A stretch of DNA of 64,000 nt from Hyphomonadaceae bacterium (GCA_016714495.1 JADKDU010000002.1:62001-126000), one strand, 5' to 3'. Numbered from the stretch's first letter, positions 20,033-30,241 are shown. A program made the numbers and translations. The notes: generated from the letters alone by a model not told the origin.

Positions 20033-20506
20033 TTATTTCCAGGAGATGGCGACGATTTCGAACGATTTCGCGCCGCCCGGAGCGGAGACTTCAGCCGTAT
20101 CGCCTTCTTCCTTGCCGATCATGGCGCGCGCGATCGGAGAAGAGATCGAGATCTTCTTGTTGGCGATGTTAGCTTCGTCCTCGCCCACGATCTTGTAGGT
20201 AAAGGTCTCGCCGGTATCCTCGTCCGTCATCTTCACCGTGGCGCCGAACTTCACGGTCTTGCCTTGCAGGCGCGACGTGTCGATGACCTCGGCGCGCGCG
20301 AGCTTGTCTTCAAGCTCGGAGATGCGGCCTTCGATGAAGCTCTGCTTCTCCTTGGCGGCATGATATTCGGCGTTTTCGGATAGGTCGCCATGGCTGCGCG
20401 CTTCCGAGATCGCCGCGATGATGTTCGGGCGTTCCTCGGATTTGAGAATCTTCAGTTCGGCGTGGAGAGCCTGGAATCCATCAGCCGTCATGGGGATGCG
20501 CTGCAT
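20033..20506 (-). CDS. greA: Transcription elongation factor GreA
   Basis: 157 residues. The coiled-coil tip with the acidic pair is in GDLSENAEYHAAKE, and the C-terminal domain has ISISSPIARAMIGKEEGD. GreA stimulates RNA cleavage in backtracked polymerase. It lies 78 bp downstream of carB, an order common in alphaproteobacteria. Confidence 0.97.
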   Translation of the reverse strand: MQRIPMTADGFQALHAELKILKSEERPNIIAAISEARSHGDLSENAEYHAAKEKQSFIEGRISELEDKLARAEVIDTSRLQGKTVKFGATVKMTDEDTGETFTYKIVGEDEANIANKKISISSPIARAMIGKEEGDTAEVSAPGGAKSFEIVAISWK

Positions 20507-20584
20507 CGGGTAGTCCTATTCAAAACACCTGAATTACACGGAATCATTCCTACCGACGGGTAATGTCGGCACGGTCAGGAACGT

Positions 20585-23500
20585 TCAAGAGTAGGTCTGA
20601 AGCGCTCCGGCTTCAAGCGGGCTCGTTTTAAGAGACCGGATGGCCTGAACGGCGGCCCGGGCGCCCGAAATCGTCGTGTAGTACGGGATGCCGTGCTGCA
20701 AGGCCGCCCGCCGGATCGAAGCCGAATCGAGCAGGGATTGCGCGCCTTCCGTGGTGTTGAACACCAGCTGGACCTTGCCATTGAGTAGGGCGTCGACGAC
20801 GTGGGGTTGCCCTTCCAGCACCTTGTTTACGCGTTCCACCTTGATGCCGCGCTCAGCAAGAAACTGTGCAGTCCCGGCCGTCGCGATGATGGTGAAGCCC
20901 AATTCCGCGATTTCGCGGGCAGGCTTCTCGATCGACGCCTTATCGCCCTCGCGGACCGAAATGAACACACAGCCCTTGGCGGGCAGGGCCATTCCGGCCG
21001 CGATCTGACTCTTGAGGTAGGCGGCGCCGAACGACACATCGAGGCCCATGACTTCGCCTGTCGAGCGCATTTCAGGCCCGAGCAGCGGATCGACGCCCGG
21101 GAAGCGCGAGAAGGGGAACACGGCTTCCTTGACTGCGATGCGCGGGCCGGTGATCGGCCCCGGCCCAAGGTTGAAGCCAGCCAGCTTCTCGCCGGCCATG
21201 ATTTTGGCGGCGATCGCGGCAAAGGGCTTGCCCACCGCCTTGGCGACGAAAGGCACGGTGCGCGAGGCGCGGGGGTTGGCTTCGAGCACGTAAATCTCCT
21301 CGCCCTTCACCGCGAACTGCACGTTCATCAGGCCTTTGACGTTGAGCGCCTTGGCCAACTTGCGCGCCTGTTCGGAGAGGCGATCGACGATCTCTTTCGA
21401 CAGCGTGTAGGGCGGGATCGAGCAAGCCGAGTCGCCCGAGTGGATGCCGGCTTCCTCGATATGCTCCATGATTCCAGCGACGTGCGTTGTCTCGCCATCG
21501 CACATGGCGTCGACGTCGACTTCGATGGCGTCGGCGAGGTAACGGTCGACCAGCAGCGGCGTGTCGCCTGAAACCTGCACGGCTTCGCGGACATAGCGTT
21601 TGAGATCGGTTTCGTCGTGAACGATCTCCATCGCGCGGCCGCCGAGCACGAAGCTCGGGCGCAGCATGACCGGGTAGCCGATGCGGTTGGCGGCTGCGAT
21701 CGCTTCCTCGTCCGTGCGGGCGATGGCGCTGGGCGCCTGCTTCAAGCCAATTCTGTCGAGCAGTTGCGAGAAGAGTTCGCGGTCTTCGGCGAGATCGATT
21801 GAATCCGGCGTCGTGCCGAGGATCGGCGCGCCTGAGGCCTTGAGGCCTTGCGCAAGTTTCAGCGGCGTCTGGCCGCCGAACTGCACGATCACGCCCATGA
21901 ACTCGCCGGCGGTCTGTTCGAGATGGATGATCTCGGTGACGTCCTCGAGCGTCAGCGGCTCAAAATAGAGGCGGTCGGACGTGTCGTAGTCGGTCGAGAC
22001 AGTTTCTGGATTGCAGTTCACCATGATGGACTCGATCTTCAGATCGGCCATGGCGAAGGCGGCGTGGCAGCAGCAGTAATCGAACTCGATGCCCTGGCCA
22101 ATGCGGTTGGGACCGCCGCCGAGGATCATCGCCTTCTTGCGCGTGGAAGGCTCAGCCTCGTTCTGCGGCGGGATGATCTCGCCATTGGCGCCGATCCAGC
22201 CGGTCTCGTAAGTCGAATAGAGATAGGGCGTCTTCGCCGCGAACTCGGCGGCGCAGGTGTCGATGCGCTTGTAAACCGGGCGCACATTGAGCTTGTGGCG
22301 CGCCGCGCGCACGTCGAGTTCCTTGCCGCCGGTCAGTTTCGCGAGGCGCACGTCGGAGAAGCCCATCGCCTTGATGCGCGTCCACTCTTCCGCGTCTTTT
22401 GGCAGGCCGTTCTTCTTGAGTTGGGCTTCCTCCTCGATGATCTCGCAGATCTGGCGCAGGAACCATTTGTCGATCTTGGATGCGTTGTGAATCTCGTCGA
22501 CCGTCAGGCCTTCGCGGAAAGCCTGGCCGACATTCAGCAGGCGTTTCTCGGTGGGGCGCGAAACCGATGCGATCAGCGAGTTGCGATCGCTGCCGCCGGG
22601 AATGTCCTGTTCGTCGAAGCCGGAAATGCCGGTTTCAAGCGAGCGCAGCGCTTTCTGAAGCGATTCATGGAAAGTTCGGCCGATGGCCATCGCCTCGCCG
22701 ACAGATTTCATCTGTGTCGTCAGCGTTGTGTCGGCCCCTTTGTACTTTTCGAAGGCGAAGCGCGGGATCTTGGTGACGACATAGTCGATCGTCGGCTCGA
22801 ATGAGGCGGGGGTGACGCCGGTGATGTCGTTGTCGAGTTCGTCGAGCGTGTAGCCGATCGCCAGCTTCGCGGCGATCTTCGCAATCGGGAAGCCGGTAGC
22901 CTTCGAAGCGAGCGCAGATGAACGCGAGACGCGCGGGTTCATCTCGATGATGACGAGGCGTCCATTGTCCGGGTTCACGGCGAACTGCACGTTCGAGCCG
23001 CCGGTCTCGACGCCGATCTCGCGCAGCACGGCGATCGAAGCGTTGCGCATCACCTGGTATTCGCGGTCGGTGAGCGTGAGAGCGGGGGCGACCGTAATCG
23101 AGTCGCCAGTATGGACGCCCATCGGGTCGATGTTCTCGATCGAGCAGATGATGATGCAGTTGTCCGCCTTGTCGCGGACGACTTCCATCTCGAATTCTTT
23201 CCATCCGAGCAAGCTCTCGTCGATCAGCACCTGGCTGACGGGTGACATTTGCAGGCCGCGGGTGACGATCTCTTCGAATTCCTGCCGATTGTAGGCGACG
23301 CCGCCGCCCAGGCCGCCGAGCGTGAACGCCGGGCGCACGATGCAGGGCAGGCCGACGACTTCCATCTGCTTCATGGCTTCGATGAAGCCGGCCTTGAGGT
23401 CGTACTCGACCTTGCCATTCACGTTCGAAAGCTCGGGCGAGGCCACAATGGCCGAGCGCGGGGATTCGAGGCCGATGCGATCCATCGCCTCGCGGAACTT

Positions 23501-23890
23501 CTTGCGGTCTTCAGCCTTCTCGATGGCCTCGGCCTTGGCGCCGATCATTTCGACGCCGTGCTCCCTCAGAACACCCATTTGCTCGAGTTTCAGCGCGCAG
23601 TTCAGCGCCGTCTGGCCGCCCATGGTGGGCAGCAGCGCGTCGGGTTTTTCCTTGGCGATGATCTTGGCGACCATCTCGGGCGTGATCGGCTCGATATAGG
23701 TTGCGTCCGCCAGCTCCGGATCGGTCATGATCGTGGCGGGGTTCGAGTTGACCAGGATGACACGATAGCCTTCCGACTTCAGCGCCTTGATCGCCTGAAC
23801 GCCTGAATAATCGAATTCGCAAGCCTGCCCGATAACGATCGGCCCGGCGCCGATGACCAGGATGGACTTGATGTCTGTGCGCTTGGGCAT
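20585..23890 (-). CDS. carB: Carbamoyl-phosphate synthase large subunit
   Basis: 1101 residues, full length. It has two ATP-grasp halves: the first with VIGAGPIVIGQACEFDYSGVQA and EMNPRVSRSSALASKATG, the second with LGGGPNRIGQGIEFDYCCCHA and EANPRASRTVPFVAKA. A C-terminal MGS-like allosteric domain follows (TIIATAGTAQFLAERGIKVERVNK). It makes carbamoyl phosphate for arginine and pyrimidines with CarA, which is encoded 5 kb upstream on the same strand. Confidence 0.98.
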   Translation of the reverse strand: MPKRTDIKSILVIGAGPIVIGQACEFDYSGVQAIKALKSEGYRVILVNSNPATIMTDPELADATYIEPITPEMVAKIIAKEKPDALLPTMGGQTALNCALKLEQMGVLREHGVEMIGAKAEAIEKAEDRKKFREAMDRIGLESPRSAIVASPELSNVNGKVEYDLKAGFIEAMKQMEVVGLPCIVRPAFTLGGLGGGVAYNRQEFEEIVTRGLQMSPVSQVLIDESLLGWKEFEMEVVRDKADNCIIICSIENIDPMGVHTGDSITVAPALTLTDREYQVMRNASIAVLREIGVETGGSNVQFAVNPDNGRLVIIEMNPRVSRSSALASKATGFPIAKIAAKLAIGYTLDELDNDITGVTPASFEPTIDYVVTKIPRFAFEKYKGADTTLTTQMKSVGEAMAIGRTFHESLQKALRSLETGISGFDEQDIPGGSDRNSLIASVSRPTEKRLLNVGQAFREGLTVDEIHNASKIDKWFLRQICEIIEEEAQLKKNGLPKDAEEWTRIKAMGFSDVRLAKLTGGKELDVRAARHKLNVRPVYKRIDTCAAEFAAKTPYLYSTYETGWIGANGEIIPPQNEAEPSTRKKAMILGGGPNRIGQGIEFDYCCCHAAFAMADLKIESIMVNCNPETVSTDYDTSDRLYFEPLTLEDVTEIIHLEQTAGEFMGVIVQFGGQTPLKLAQGLKASGAPILGTTPDSIDLAEDRELFSQLLDRIGLKQAPSAIARTDEEAIAAANRIGYPVMLRPSFVLGGRAMEIVHDETDLKRYVREAVQVSGDTPLLVDRYLADAIEVDVDAMCDGETTHVAGIMEHIEEAGIHSGDSACSIPPYTLSKEIVDRLSEQARKLAKALNVKGLMNVQFAVKGEEIYVLEANPRASRTVPFVAKAVGKPFAAIAAKIMAGEKLAGFNLGPGPITGPRIAVKEAVFPFSRFPGVDPLLGPEMRSTGEVMGLDVSFGAAYLKSQIAAGMALPAKGCVFISVREGDKASIEKPAREIAELGFTIIATAGTAQFLAERGIKVERVNKVLEGQPHVVDALLNGKVQLVFNTTEGAQSLLDSASIRRAALQHGIPYYTTISGARAAVQAIRSLKTSPLEAGALQTYS

Positions 23891-24124
23891 GTCACCGGAC
23901 GATCTGTAATTCCTGCCGGGGAGAGCGGCAAATTGCGGCAGGGTTTATCGGCGGGGACGAGGGGGCGCAACCCTTGCAGCGTCGCACCCGAAACGATCGG
24001 GAATCATCCCGATTGGTGCAGGTATTCGCCCTTATTTACACGCAATTCACGCATACCCTTTGTAGTTCGCGCGAAAGCGAATAACTGGACGTATTCGCGA
24101 CGGTGCCGCGAACTGGCCAAGACA

Positions 24125-24721
24125 ATGAATCGGACGATTTTCAGCTTGCTGGCGACGCTTGTGTTGCTCGGTTCTCCGGGCGATTTCGCATTGGCGCAGG
24201 GAAGCAGCGCCAGACCGCCGGTTGGCGGCGGGCTGACGAGCGCCGGCGCCACGGCGACCGCCAAGCCGATAACCAAGCCGATCTCTGAGCCTGCCGAAAT
24301 GAGCGGCATGCTGGCGGCCCAGAACGAGGCGCGTGCGCGACTTGGCGTTCCGACGCTGGCCTGGTCGCCAACCTTGTCGGTCAAGGCTGCGGAGACGGCG
24401 ACAGCCGCTGCTGGCGGCTCATGCCCGGTGACGGCGGCGCGCAGGGCCGGAGAAACTGACAAGGCCAGCATCTTCTGGGCGGCAGGGCTGCGCCGCGTCG
24501 GCGGCGTCATGTCCGCCCAGGACATATCCCCAGCCTACCTCGTCTCGCGCTGGCGCGAAGGCAGTGCGGACTACAACATCGCCACGGGCCAATGCCGCTC
24601 CAAGTCCGGCAATTGCGAGCCGTTCTCCCGTATGGTCGCTCCCAAGGCGAAGACGGTCGGCTGCGCACGGGCGATCTGCCCCAACCAGACCCAGGTCTGG
24701 GCCTGTCTCTACAAGGAATAG
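24125..24721 (+). CDS. Secreted CAP/SCP-domain protein, divergent
   Basis: 198 residues from the ATG at 24125. A signal peptide ends near residue 25 (FALAQ) and a Ser/Pro/Thr linker follows. The domain starts MLAAQNEARARLGVPTLAWSPTL, the hallmark of the CAP superfamily, and ends VGCARAICPNQTQVWACLY, like the CAP C-terminal strand. The usual first His appears replaced near GGSCPVTAA. Several Cys suggest disulfides. CAP proteins are secreted and bind lipids or partners; the role here is unknown. Confidence 0.75.
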   Translation: MNRTIFSLLATLVLLGSPGDFALAQGSSARPPVGGGLTSAGATATAKPITKPISEPAEMSGMLAAQNEARARLGVPTLAWSPTLSVKAAETATAAAGGSCPVTAARRAGETDKASIFWAAGLRRVGGVMSAQDISPAYLVSRWREGSADYNIATGQCRSKSGNCEPFSRMVAPKAKTVGCARAICPNQTQVWACLYKE

Positions 24722-24730
24722 TTCGCTCGA

Positions 24731-25285
24731 TCAGTCCCTGGCGGGCGGCTGGCCGAACAGGTCGGCCTGCGCGGCGGCTGATGCGCCTTCGATCGCCAGA
24801 AGCCGGAGTTTCGTCTCGCCGCCGCCCCGGGCTGAGAAGCCTCCGAGCTTTCCGTTGGCTGCCGTGACGCGGTGGCAAGGCACTAGGATGGGCCACGGAT
24901 TCTTGCCGAGCGCTGCGCCCACCTGTTGCGCGAGAAGCCTGTCGCCCAGCTGGACGGCGATCTGGCCATAGGTAACAGTCTGTCCGGGCGGGATTCGGCG
25001 CGTGATTTCGTAGACCTTCGCGTTGAATTCGGGCGCGCGGGCGAGATCGAGGGGTGCGTCTGAAAGATCAACTTTTTCGCCGTGCATGAGTGCGACGATG
25101 CGATCGACCACGCTTGCGATAGCCGGCGGCGGAGCGGCTTGCGACGCGCCGGGGAATTTGCGGGTGAAGCCCTTGCGGACGATCGCCGGATTGATCTGCG
25201 GCAGGTAGGCGCCGATCAGCCGGCTTTCAGCCCAGGCGACGCCAGCCCAACCGATGGCTGTTTCGAAGACTGCGTACTGGCTCAT
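24731..25285 (-). CDS. ogt: Methylated-DNA--protein-cysteine S-methyltransferase
   Basis: 184 residues from the ATG at 25285. The acceptor Cys motif is PCHRV, preceded by the DNA-binding helix (TVTYGQIAVQLGD) and NPWPILV. It removes methyl groups from O6-methylguanine by a one-shot transfer. The N-terminal domain is short, as in Ogt, with no AraC-like Ada domain. Confidence 0.93.
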   Translation of the reverse strand: MSQYAVFETAIGWAGVAWAESRLIGAYLPQINPAIVRKGFTRKFPGASQAAPPPAIASVVDRIVALMHGEKVDLSDAPLDLARAPEFNAKVYEITRRIPPGQTVTYGQIAVQLGDRLLAQQVGAALGKNPWPILVPCHRVTAANGKLGGFSARGGGETKLRLLAIEGASAAAQADLFGQPPARD

Positions 25286-25369
25286 CCCCAAAACATAGGC
25301 GCGTTCAGGATCCGACACAGCCGATTTTCGAACAGCAAAGGCCGGACACATGGCCCGGCCGATCTCATC

Positions 25370-26320
25370 CTAGAGCGTCGCCATGTCGATGGAGAAGCGA
25401 TATTTCACGGCGCTCTTCAGCATTCGCTCGTAAGCGCCATTGATATCCTTCATCGCAATGACTTCGACATCGGCGGTGATGTTATGCTCGGCGCAGAAGT
25501 CCAGCATCTCCTGCGTTTCTGCGATGCCGCCAATGCCCGAACCCGACAGGCTGTGACGGCCGGCCAGCAGGCCGAATGCGCCAACAGCCATCGGTTTCTC
25601 GGGCGCGCCGACGAGGCAGAGCGTGCCGTCGCGCTTGAGTAGGGCAAGATAGGCGTTGAGGTCGTGGTCGGCCGAGACGCAATCGAGAATGAAGTGGAAC
25701 GAGCCCATGTGCGCCTTCATCTGCGCCCGGTCGGTCGAGACGACGACTTCATCTGCGCCGAGCCGCTTGGCGTCCTCGATCTTCGATTTGGACGTTGTGA
25801 ACAGCACGACCTTGGCGCCGAGCGCGTGAGCGAACTTCACGCCCATATGGCCGAGGCCGCCAAGACCTATGATGCCAACCTTCTGGCCGGGGCCGACTTT
25901 CCAGTGGCGCAGAGGCGACCAGGTCGTGATGCCGGCGCAGAGCAGGGGCGCAACGGCGGCAGGCTCCAGCGTTTCAGACGCGCTGAGCACGAAGTGCTGG
26001 TCAACTGTTACGCTGTTGGAATAGCCGCCCTAGGTCCAGCCGCCCGTGTGCTTGTCGGGCGACGAGTAGGCTAGCGTGCTGCCGACCCTTGCAGCGCGGC
26101 CGAGAATTTCGTGACCGCGAACAACCGGATAGACTGTGCCGCCCCATTCATTGCGCGCCATGTGCAAGTCGGAATGGCAGACGCCGCAAAACAGGATGTC
26201 GATCTGAACATCGTTCGGCGTGGGGTCCCGCCGCTCGATCGTGATTGGGCCCAATTGCTTGTCGGCGGCTTCTGCAGCGTAAGCGGCGCTAATGAATAGG
26301 CGTGAAATCCCCGGATGCAA
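25370..26320 (-). pseudogene. Zinc-dependent alcohol dehydrogenase (YahK/cinnamyl type), broken
   Basis: The two halves lie in the same frame. The N-terminal half has FCGVCHSDLHMARNEWGG and RGHEILGR (catalytic zinc ligands) and runs to a TAG at 26030-26032. The C-terminal half reads on from GGYSNSV through AAVAPLLCAGITTWSPL and the NAD(P) motif GLGGLGHMG to the normal end. The stop sits where relatives have Tyr before GGYS. In addition about 40 residues that should follow RVG, including the four-Cys structural zinc lobe, are absent in frame. So there are two independent lesions and no functional enzyme is expected. Confidence 0.85.
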
Positions 26321-26472
26321 TTGAATGGAATCGCGACGCCCAAACCGCGCGCCTGCAAGGCGGATGTAGGATGTGAGTGAACGCTCGCTAGGGGCGCGGC
26401 AAAAACAATTTTTCTGAAGGCGTCGCGTGCGTGACGCGGCGATGACGCCGTCTGAAAATCAGTCGGAGCAAG

Positions 26473-27207
26473 TCACGTATAGCGCTTCGCTGTCTTCTGG
26501 TCGTAGGTCGAGCCATCCTGCTTCTCGGCGCCGCCATAACCGGTGACAGCGTCGGCGACGAACGGGTTGGAGCGGCGTTCCTGACCGAATGTGGATGTTG
26601 CGCCGTGGCCGGGCACGAAGGTTATGTCATCGCCCAGCGGCCAGAGCTTGCCAGTGATCGAGTCGATCAGCTGCTGGTGATTGCCGCGCGGAAAGTCGGT
26701 GCGACCGATGGAGCCCTGGAACAACACGTCGCCGACAAAGGCGATCTTTGCGTTTCGATTGTGAATCACGACATGCCCGGGCGTGTGGCCGGGCGTGTGA
26801 GAGACATCGAACTTCACGCCTTCCAGTTCCAGCACGTCGCCGTCTTCGAGATAGCGATCCGGCGTCACATTTTTCAGACCGGTGAGGCCGTACTTCACGG
26901 CGGAGCTTTCGATCTGGTCGAGCCAGAACTGGTCGTCCTTGTGCGGGCCGATGACGGGAACGCCGGTGCGCTCGCGGATATCGTGGGCGCCGCCGGCATG
27001 ATCGAGATGGCCGTGCGTGAGCCACATCTCCTTCAGCGTCAGGCCGAAACGATCGAGTGCGCCCATCAGCGTGTCGACGTCGCCGCCCGGATCGACGAGC
27101 ACGGCGTGCTTGGTGTTCGTATCCCAGATCAGCGAGCAGTTCTGCTGCAGCGGCGTGACCGGCACGATGCGAATCTGGAGCTTCGTTTCAGGACGGGCGT
27201 CTGTCAT
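26473..27207 (-). CDS. Metallo-beta-lactamase fold hydrolase, glyoxalase II-like
   Basis: 244 residues. The metal site THGHLDHAGG, later ligands HTPGHTPGHV and FVGDVLFQGSIGRTDFP, and the final VPGHG identify the MBL fold close to YcbL/glyoxalase II. It probably hydrolyses thioesters in the cytoplasm; the substrate is not set by sequence. The C-terminal tail (YDQKTAKRYT) is Lys-rich and unrecognised. Confidence 0.9.
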   Translation of the reverse strand: MTDARPETKLQIRIVPVTPLQQNCSLIWDTNTKHAVLVDPGGDVDTLMGALDRFGLTLKEMWLTHGHLDHAGGAHDIRERTGVPVIGPHKDDQFWLDQIESSAVKYGLTGLKNVTPDRYLEDGDVLELEGVKFDVSHTPGHTPGHVVIHNRNAKIAFVGDVLFQGSIGRTDFPRGNHQQLIDSITGKLWPLGDDITFVPGHGATSTFGQERRSNPFVADAVTGYGGAEKQDGSTYDQKTAKRYT

Positions 27208-27324
27208 GCGACCTAGATGACGACGCCGAGCGCCTCATGCAAGCGGGTTTCGTCGCCAACAGCTTTGTTATGCTGGCATTCGGCGCATTTCCGTGCTCAG
27301 TTTCAGCGCCTAGCGGGGGTCATC

Positions 27325-27831
27325 ATGAAATTTGCATTTGTCTTTCTAGCGTCGCTGTTCCTGTCCGTGGCCGGCGCCCAGACGGTCGAAGCGCAGACGC
27401 GGACGATCCGCCATCCTGAAGCCGGCAGCCCGGCGCTGACGGTCGACGTGCCGGACGGGTGGACATCGACGATCGACGATTCCAACAACCTGATCCTGGC
27501 GTCGCCGACGCGGACGGTGGCGTTCTCGCTGTCGGTCATCGCGGACGAACCGGTGCAACGCACGCTCGACGGGTTTGCACGCGAAGTTCTCACCGCCGCC
27601 AAGGCGCATGACGTGCAGGCGCCCAGTGAGGATATGCTACCGCCCTATCCCGGCGCGACCTATATCGGAAAGCTGGATGTCGGAGACGTTTCGGTCGACC
27701 TCAAGATGCTGGTTGTGAAGTTCGACGCGAACTCGTTCGCCAGTGCGACGATGATCACCGGGACGTCGGCGACGGTGGAGCAGAAGGCCGTTGGCGGGAT
27801 GGTGCTGAAGACGGTCAGGGTCGTCCGCTAG
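27325..27831 (+). CDS. Small secreted protein of unknown function
   Basis: 168 residues from the ATG at 27325 (GCGGGGGT upstream). A Sec signal ends near residue 23 (QTVEAQ). The mature part has one compact domain with PDGWTSTIDDSNNLILASPTRTVAFSLSV, a pattern seen in several secreted proteins of no known function. No Cys and no membrane segment apart from the signal. It is convergent with the glycosyltransferase. Confidence 0.7.
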   Translation: MKFAFVFLASLFLSVAGAQTVEAQTRTIRHPEAGSPALTVDVPDGWTSTIDDSNNLILASPTRTVAFSLSVIADEPVQRTLDGFAREVLTAAKAHDVQAPSEDMLPPYPGATYIGKLDVGDVSVDLKMLVVKFDANSFASATMITGTSATVEQKAVGGMVLKTVRVVR

Positions 27832-27836
27832 TGCGG

Positions 27837-28970
27837 TTAGTGCGTGCGGCGCTTGCGCAGGCCGTAGGGCCCGGGGAGGCCGGCGTTTTCCTGCAGGGCC
27901 TGAGCGCGCAGTGACGTCAGCGTGAGACGGGTTTCCTCGAGGCGTTCCAGCTTGGCGGCCAGGCTTTCGATGCCGTTGTAGGACAACCGCTTCATCTCGC
28001 GGCGGCCAAGGCTGACGGTCTCGAGAATTATGCCCGATACCAGGCTGATGCAGGCGAGCACGGCGAGCGTCGCGCACAGGAAGGCCGTCGGGAAGCGCGG
28101 AACGAGACCGGTTGCCATGTATTCGCCGATCACTGGCGCGCCCAAGGCGAGGGCGGTCACCATGATCGCACCGGAGATTGCGCCGAAGAACAGGAGCGGG
28201 CGCTCGTCGCGCATCAGGCGGCCGATCGTGCCGAGGATGCGGAAACCGTCACGGATGGTGGAGAGTTTGGATTCCGATCCCATGCGGCGGGCGCCATAGG
28301 GCGTCTGCACTTCGGCGGTGATCATGTCGAGTTCGAGCGCGTGGACGGTGAGTTCGGTTTCCGTCTCGAAGCCTGAGGCGAGGGCGGGGAACGACTTCAC
28401 GAAGCGTCGCGAGAAAGCGCGATAGCCGGACAGCATGTCGGTAAAGCGGTCTCCGAAGATGGCGGAGACGAGTCCGGTGAGCAGCCTGTTGCCGAAACGA
28501 TGGCCGGCGCGATAGGCGGCTTTCTCTTCCGTGATGCGTGCGCCGACGACCATGTCGGCCTGCGATTCGAGCAGGCGCGAGACAAGCCGCGGGGCGGAGG
28601 CGGCGTCGTAGGTCGCATCGCCATCGACCATTACATAGACGTCGGCCTCGATGTCCGAGAACATGCGGCGCACGACATGGCCCTTGCCCTGCAGCGGTTC
28701 GCGGCGGACGATCGCGCCGGCGTCGCGGGCGACGGCGGCGGTGTTGTCGTGGCTGTTGTTGTCGTAAACGAAGATGCGGGCGTGAGGCAGCGCGGCCTTG
28801 AACGATTTCACGACGTCGCCGATCGCGCCGGCTTCGTTGTAGCAGGGGATCAGAACGGCGATATCGACGTGCCGGATCGCAGGCGAAAGCTGCTGGCCCA
28901 CTGCATGAAGCGCGGCTTCAGCGGCGGCGAGGCGCGCGTGAATATCCGAGTTGAGATCGACTGGCGGCAT
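27837..28970 (-). CDS. Family 2 glycosyltransferase with C-terminal membrane helices
   Basis: 377 residues. The GT-A nucleotide-binding start is VLIPCYNEAGAIGDVV, the metal-binding DGDAT sits at about residue 116, and SGYRAFSRRFVKSFP is shared with dolichol/undecaprenyl-phosphate sugar transferases. Two hydrophobic helices follow (LLFFGAISGAIMVTALAL, TAFLCATLAVLACISLVSGII) and then a basic tail. It probably loads a sugar on a polyprenyl phosphate or a cell-surface lipid at the inner membrane. Confidence 0.88.
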   Translation of the reverse strand: MPPVDLNSDIHARLAAAEAALHAVGQQLSPAIRHVDIAVLIPCYNEAGAIGDVVKSFKAALPHARIFVYDNNSHDNTAAVARDAGAIVRREPLQGKGHVVRRMFSDIEADVYVMVDGDATYDAASAPRLVSRLLESQADMVVGARITEEKAAYRAGHRFGNRLLTGLVSAIFGDRFTDMLSGYRAFSRRFVKSFPALASGFETETELTVHALELDMITAEVQTPYGARRMGSESKLSTIRDGFRILGTIGRLMRDERPLLFFGAISGAIMVTALALGAPVIGEYMATGLVPRFPTAFLCATLAVLACISLVSGIILETVSLGRREMKRLSYNGIESLAAKLERLEETRLTLTSLRAQALQENAGLPGPYGLRKRRTH

Positions 28971-29080
28971 GTGCGTCCCGGTGTTTCAGACCGGGACAAG
29001 CTGCCATGCTGGGGTAAAGGAATTGGGTAGCGGACAACCCAGAAATCGGTGGGATTCCGGAAAGGAAACTTTCTGAAGTG

Positions 29081-30241
29081 TTACCCGGTTTTTCGTTTCG
29101 CCATCATCTTCGCGAAGCGTTCGAAGAGATAGAAGGAGTCCTGCGGACCGGGGCTTGCTTCAGGATGGTGCTGGACTGAGATGATCGGCTTGCCGGCGAC
29201 AGACAGGCCGCAATTCGTGCCGTCGAACAGAGACTTGTGGCTCTCTTCCACGCCGGCGGGCAGCGTGTCGGCGTCGACCGTGAAGCCGTGGTTCATCGAC
29301 ACGATCTCGACCTTGGCCGTCGTGTGGTCCTTCACGGGATGGTTCGCGCCGTGATGTCCTTGCGGCATCTTCTTGGTCTTCGCGCCGAGCGCCAGCGCAA
29401 GCATCTGGTGGCCGAGACAGATGCCGAGGATCGGCACGCCGTTGGCGATCAGCTTTTTGATCTCGGGGCCTGCATAGATCGCGGTTGCGGCCGGATCGCC
29501 CGGACCGTTGGACAGCACGACGCCATCCGGCTTCAGCGCGAGGATGTCTTCCGCTTTCGTCTTTGCGGGAACGATCGTGATCTTCGCGCCGACAGCTGAG
29601 AGGTTGCGAAGGATGTTCTTCTTCACGCCGAAGTCGACGAGGACAACGTGGGATTTCTGAGCGCCGAGTTTGGCGAAGCCCGGTCCGATCGACCAGAGGC
29701 CGTCGGTGGATTCAAAGCTCTGGCCCGAGGTGACGTTGATCGCGAGGTCGGCGTTCTCAACGCCTTTCCAGTCGTGGGCGGCTTTGACGAGCGTGGGGCC
29801 GTCGAGCTTGCCGGCCGGGTCGAAGGCGATGGCGGATTTCGGCATGCCGAGCTCGCGAATGCGCCGGGTGAGGGCGCGAGTGTCAATGCCCGAGAGGCCG
29901 ATGACGCCGCGCTTCTTCAGCCATGCGTCGAGCGTGTCGGCGGCGCGCCAGGAGGCGGGGAGGGTCGGCGGGGCCTTGAACACGGCGCCGCGTGCGCCGG
30001 CTGCGCCTTGTGCGGACGATTCTTCCTGGTCGTCGGCATTGGCGCCGACGTTTCCGATGTGCGGGAAGGTGAAAAGGACGATCTGCTCGGCATAGGACGG
30101 GTCGGTCAGGATTTCCTGATAGCCGGTCATCGCGGTGTTGAAACAGAGCTCGCCCGCCGCGACGCCGGTTGCGCCATGGCCGTGGCCCCAGAAAATCGTG
30201 CCGTCTTCGAGGGCGATGGCGCCGGTCGGTTTGGCGGTCAT
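29081..30241 (-). CDS. carA: Carbamoyl-phosphate synthase small subunit
   Basis: 386 residues, full length. The N-terminal domain has LCFNTAMTGYQEILTDPSY; the glutaminase has the Cys nucleophile in LGICLGHQMLALALG and the His/Glu pair in HHPEASPGP. The ribosome site is AGGAGG. It supplies ammonia to CarB, encoded at 20585-23890 on the same strand with seven intervening genes, an unusual separation. Confidence 0.98.
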   Translation of the reverse strand: MTAKPTGAIALEDGTIFWGHGHGATGVAAGELCFNTAMTGYQEILTDPSYAEQIVLFTFPHIGNVGANADDQEESSAQGAAGARGAVFKAPPTLPASWRAADTLDAWLKKRGVIGLSGIDTRALTRRIRELGMPKSAIAFDPAGKLDGPTLVKAAHDWKGVENADLAINVTSGQSFESTDGLWSIGPGFAKLGAQKSHVVLVDFGVKKNILRNLSAVGAKITIVPAKTKAEDILALKPDGVVLSNGPGDPAATAIYAGPEIKKLIANGVPILGICLGHQMLALALGAKTKKMPQGHHGANHPVKDHTTAKVEIVSMNHGFTVDADTLPAGVEESHKSLFDGTNCGLSVAGKPIISVQHHPEASPGPQDSFYLFERFAKMMAKRKTG

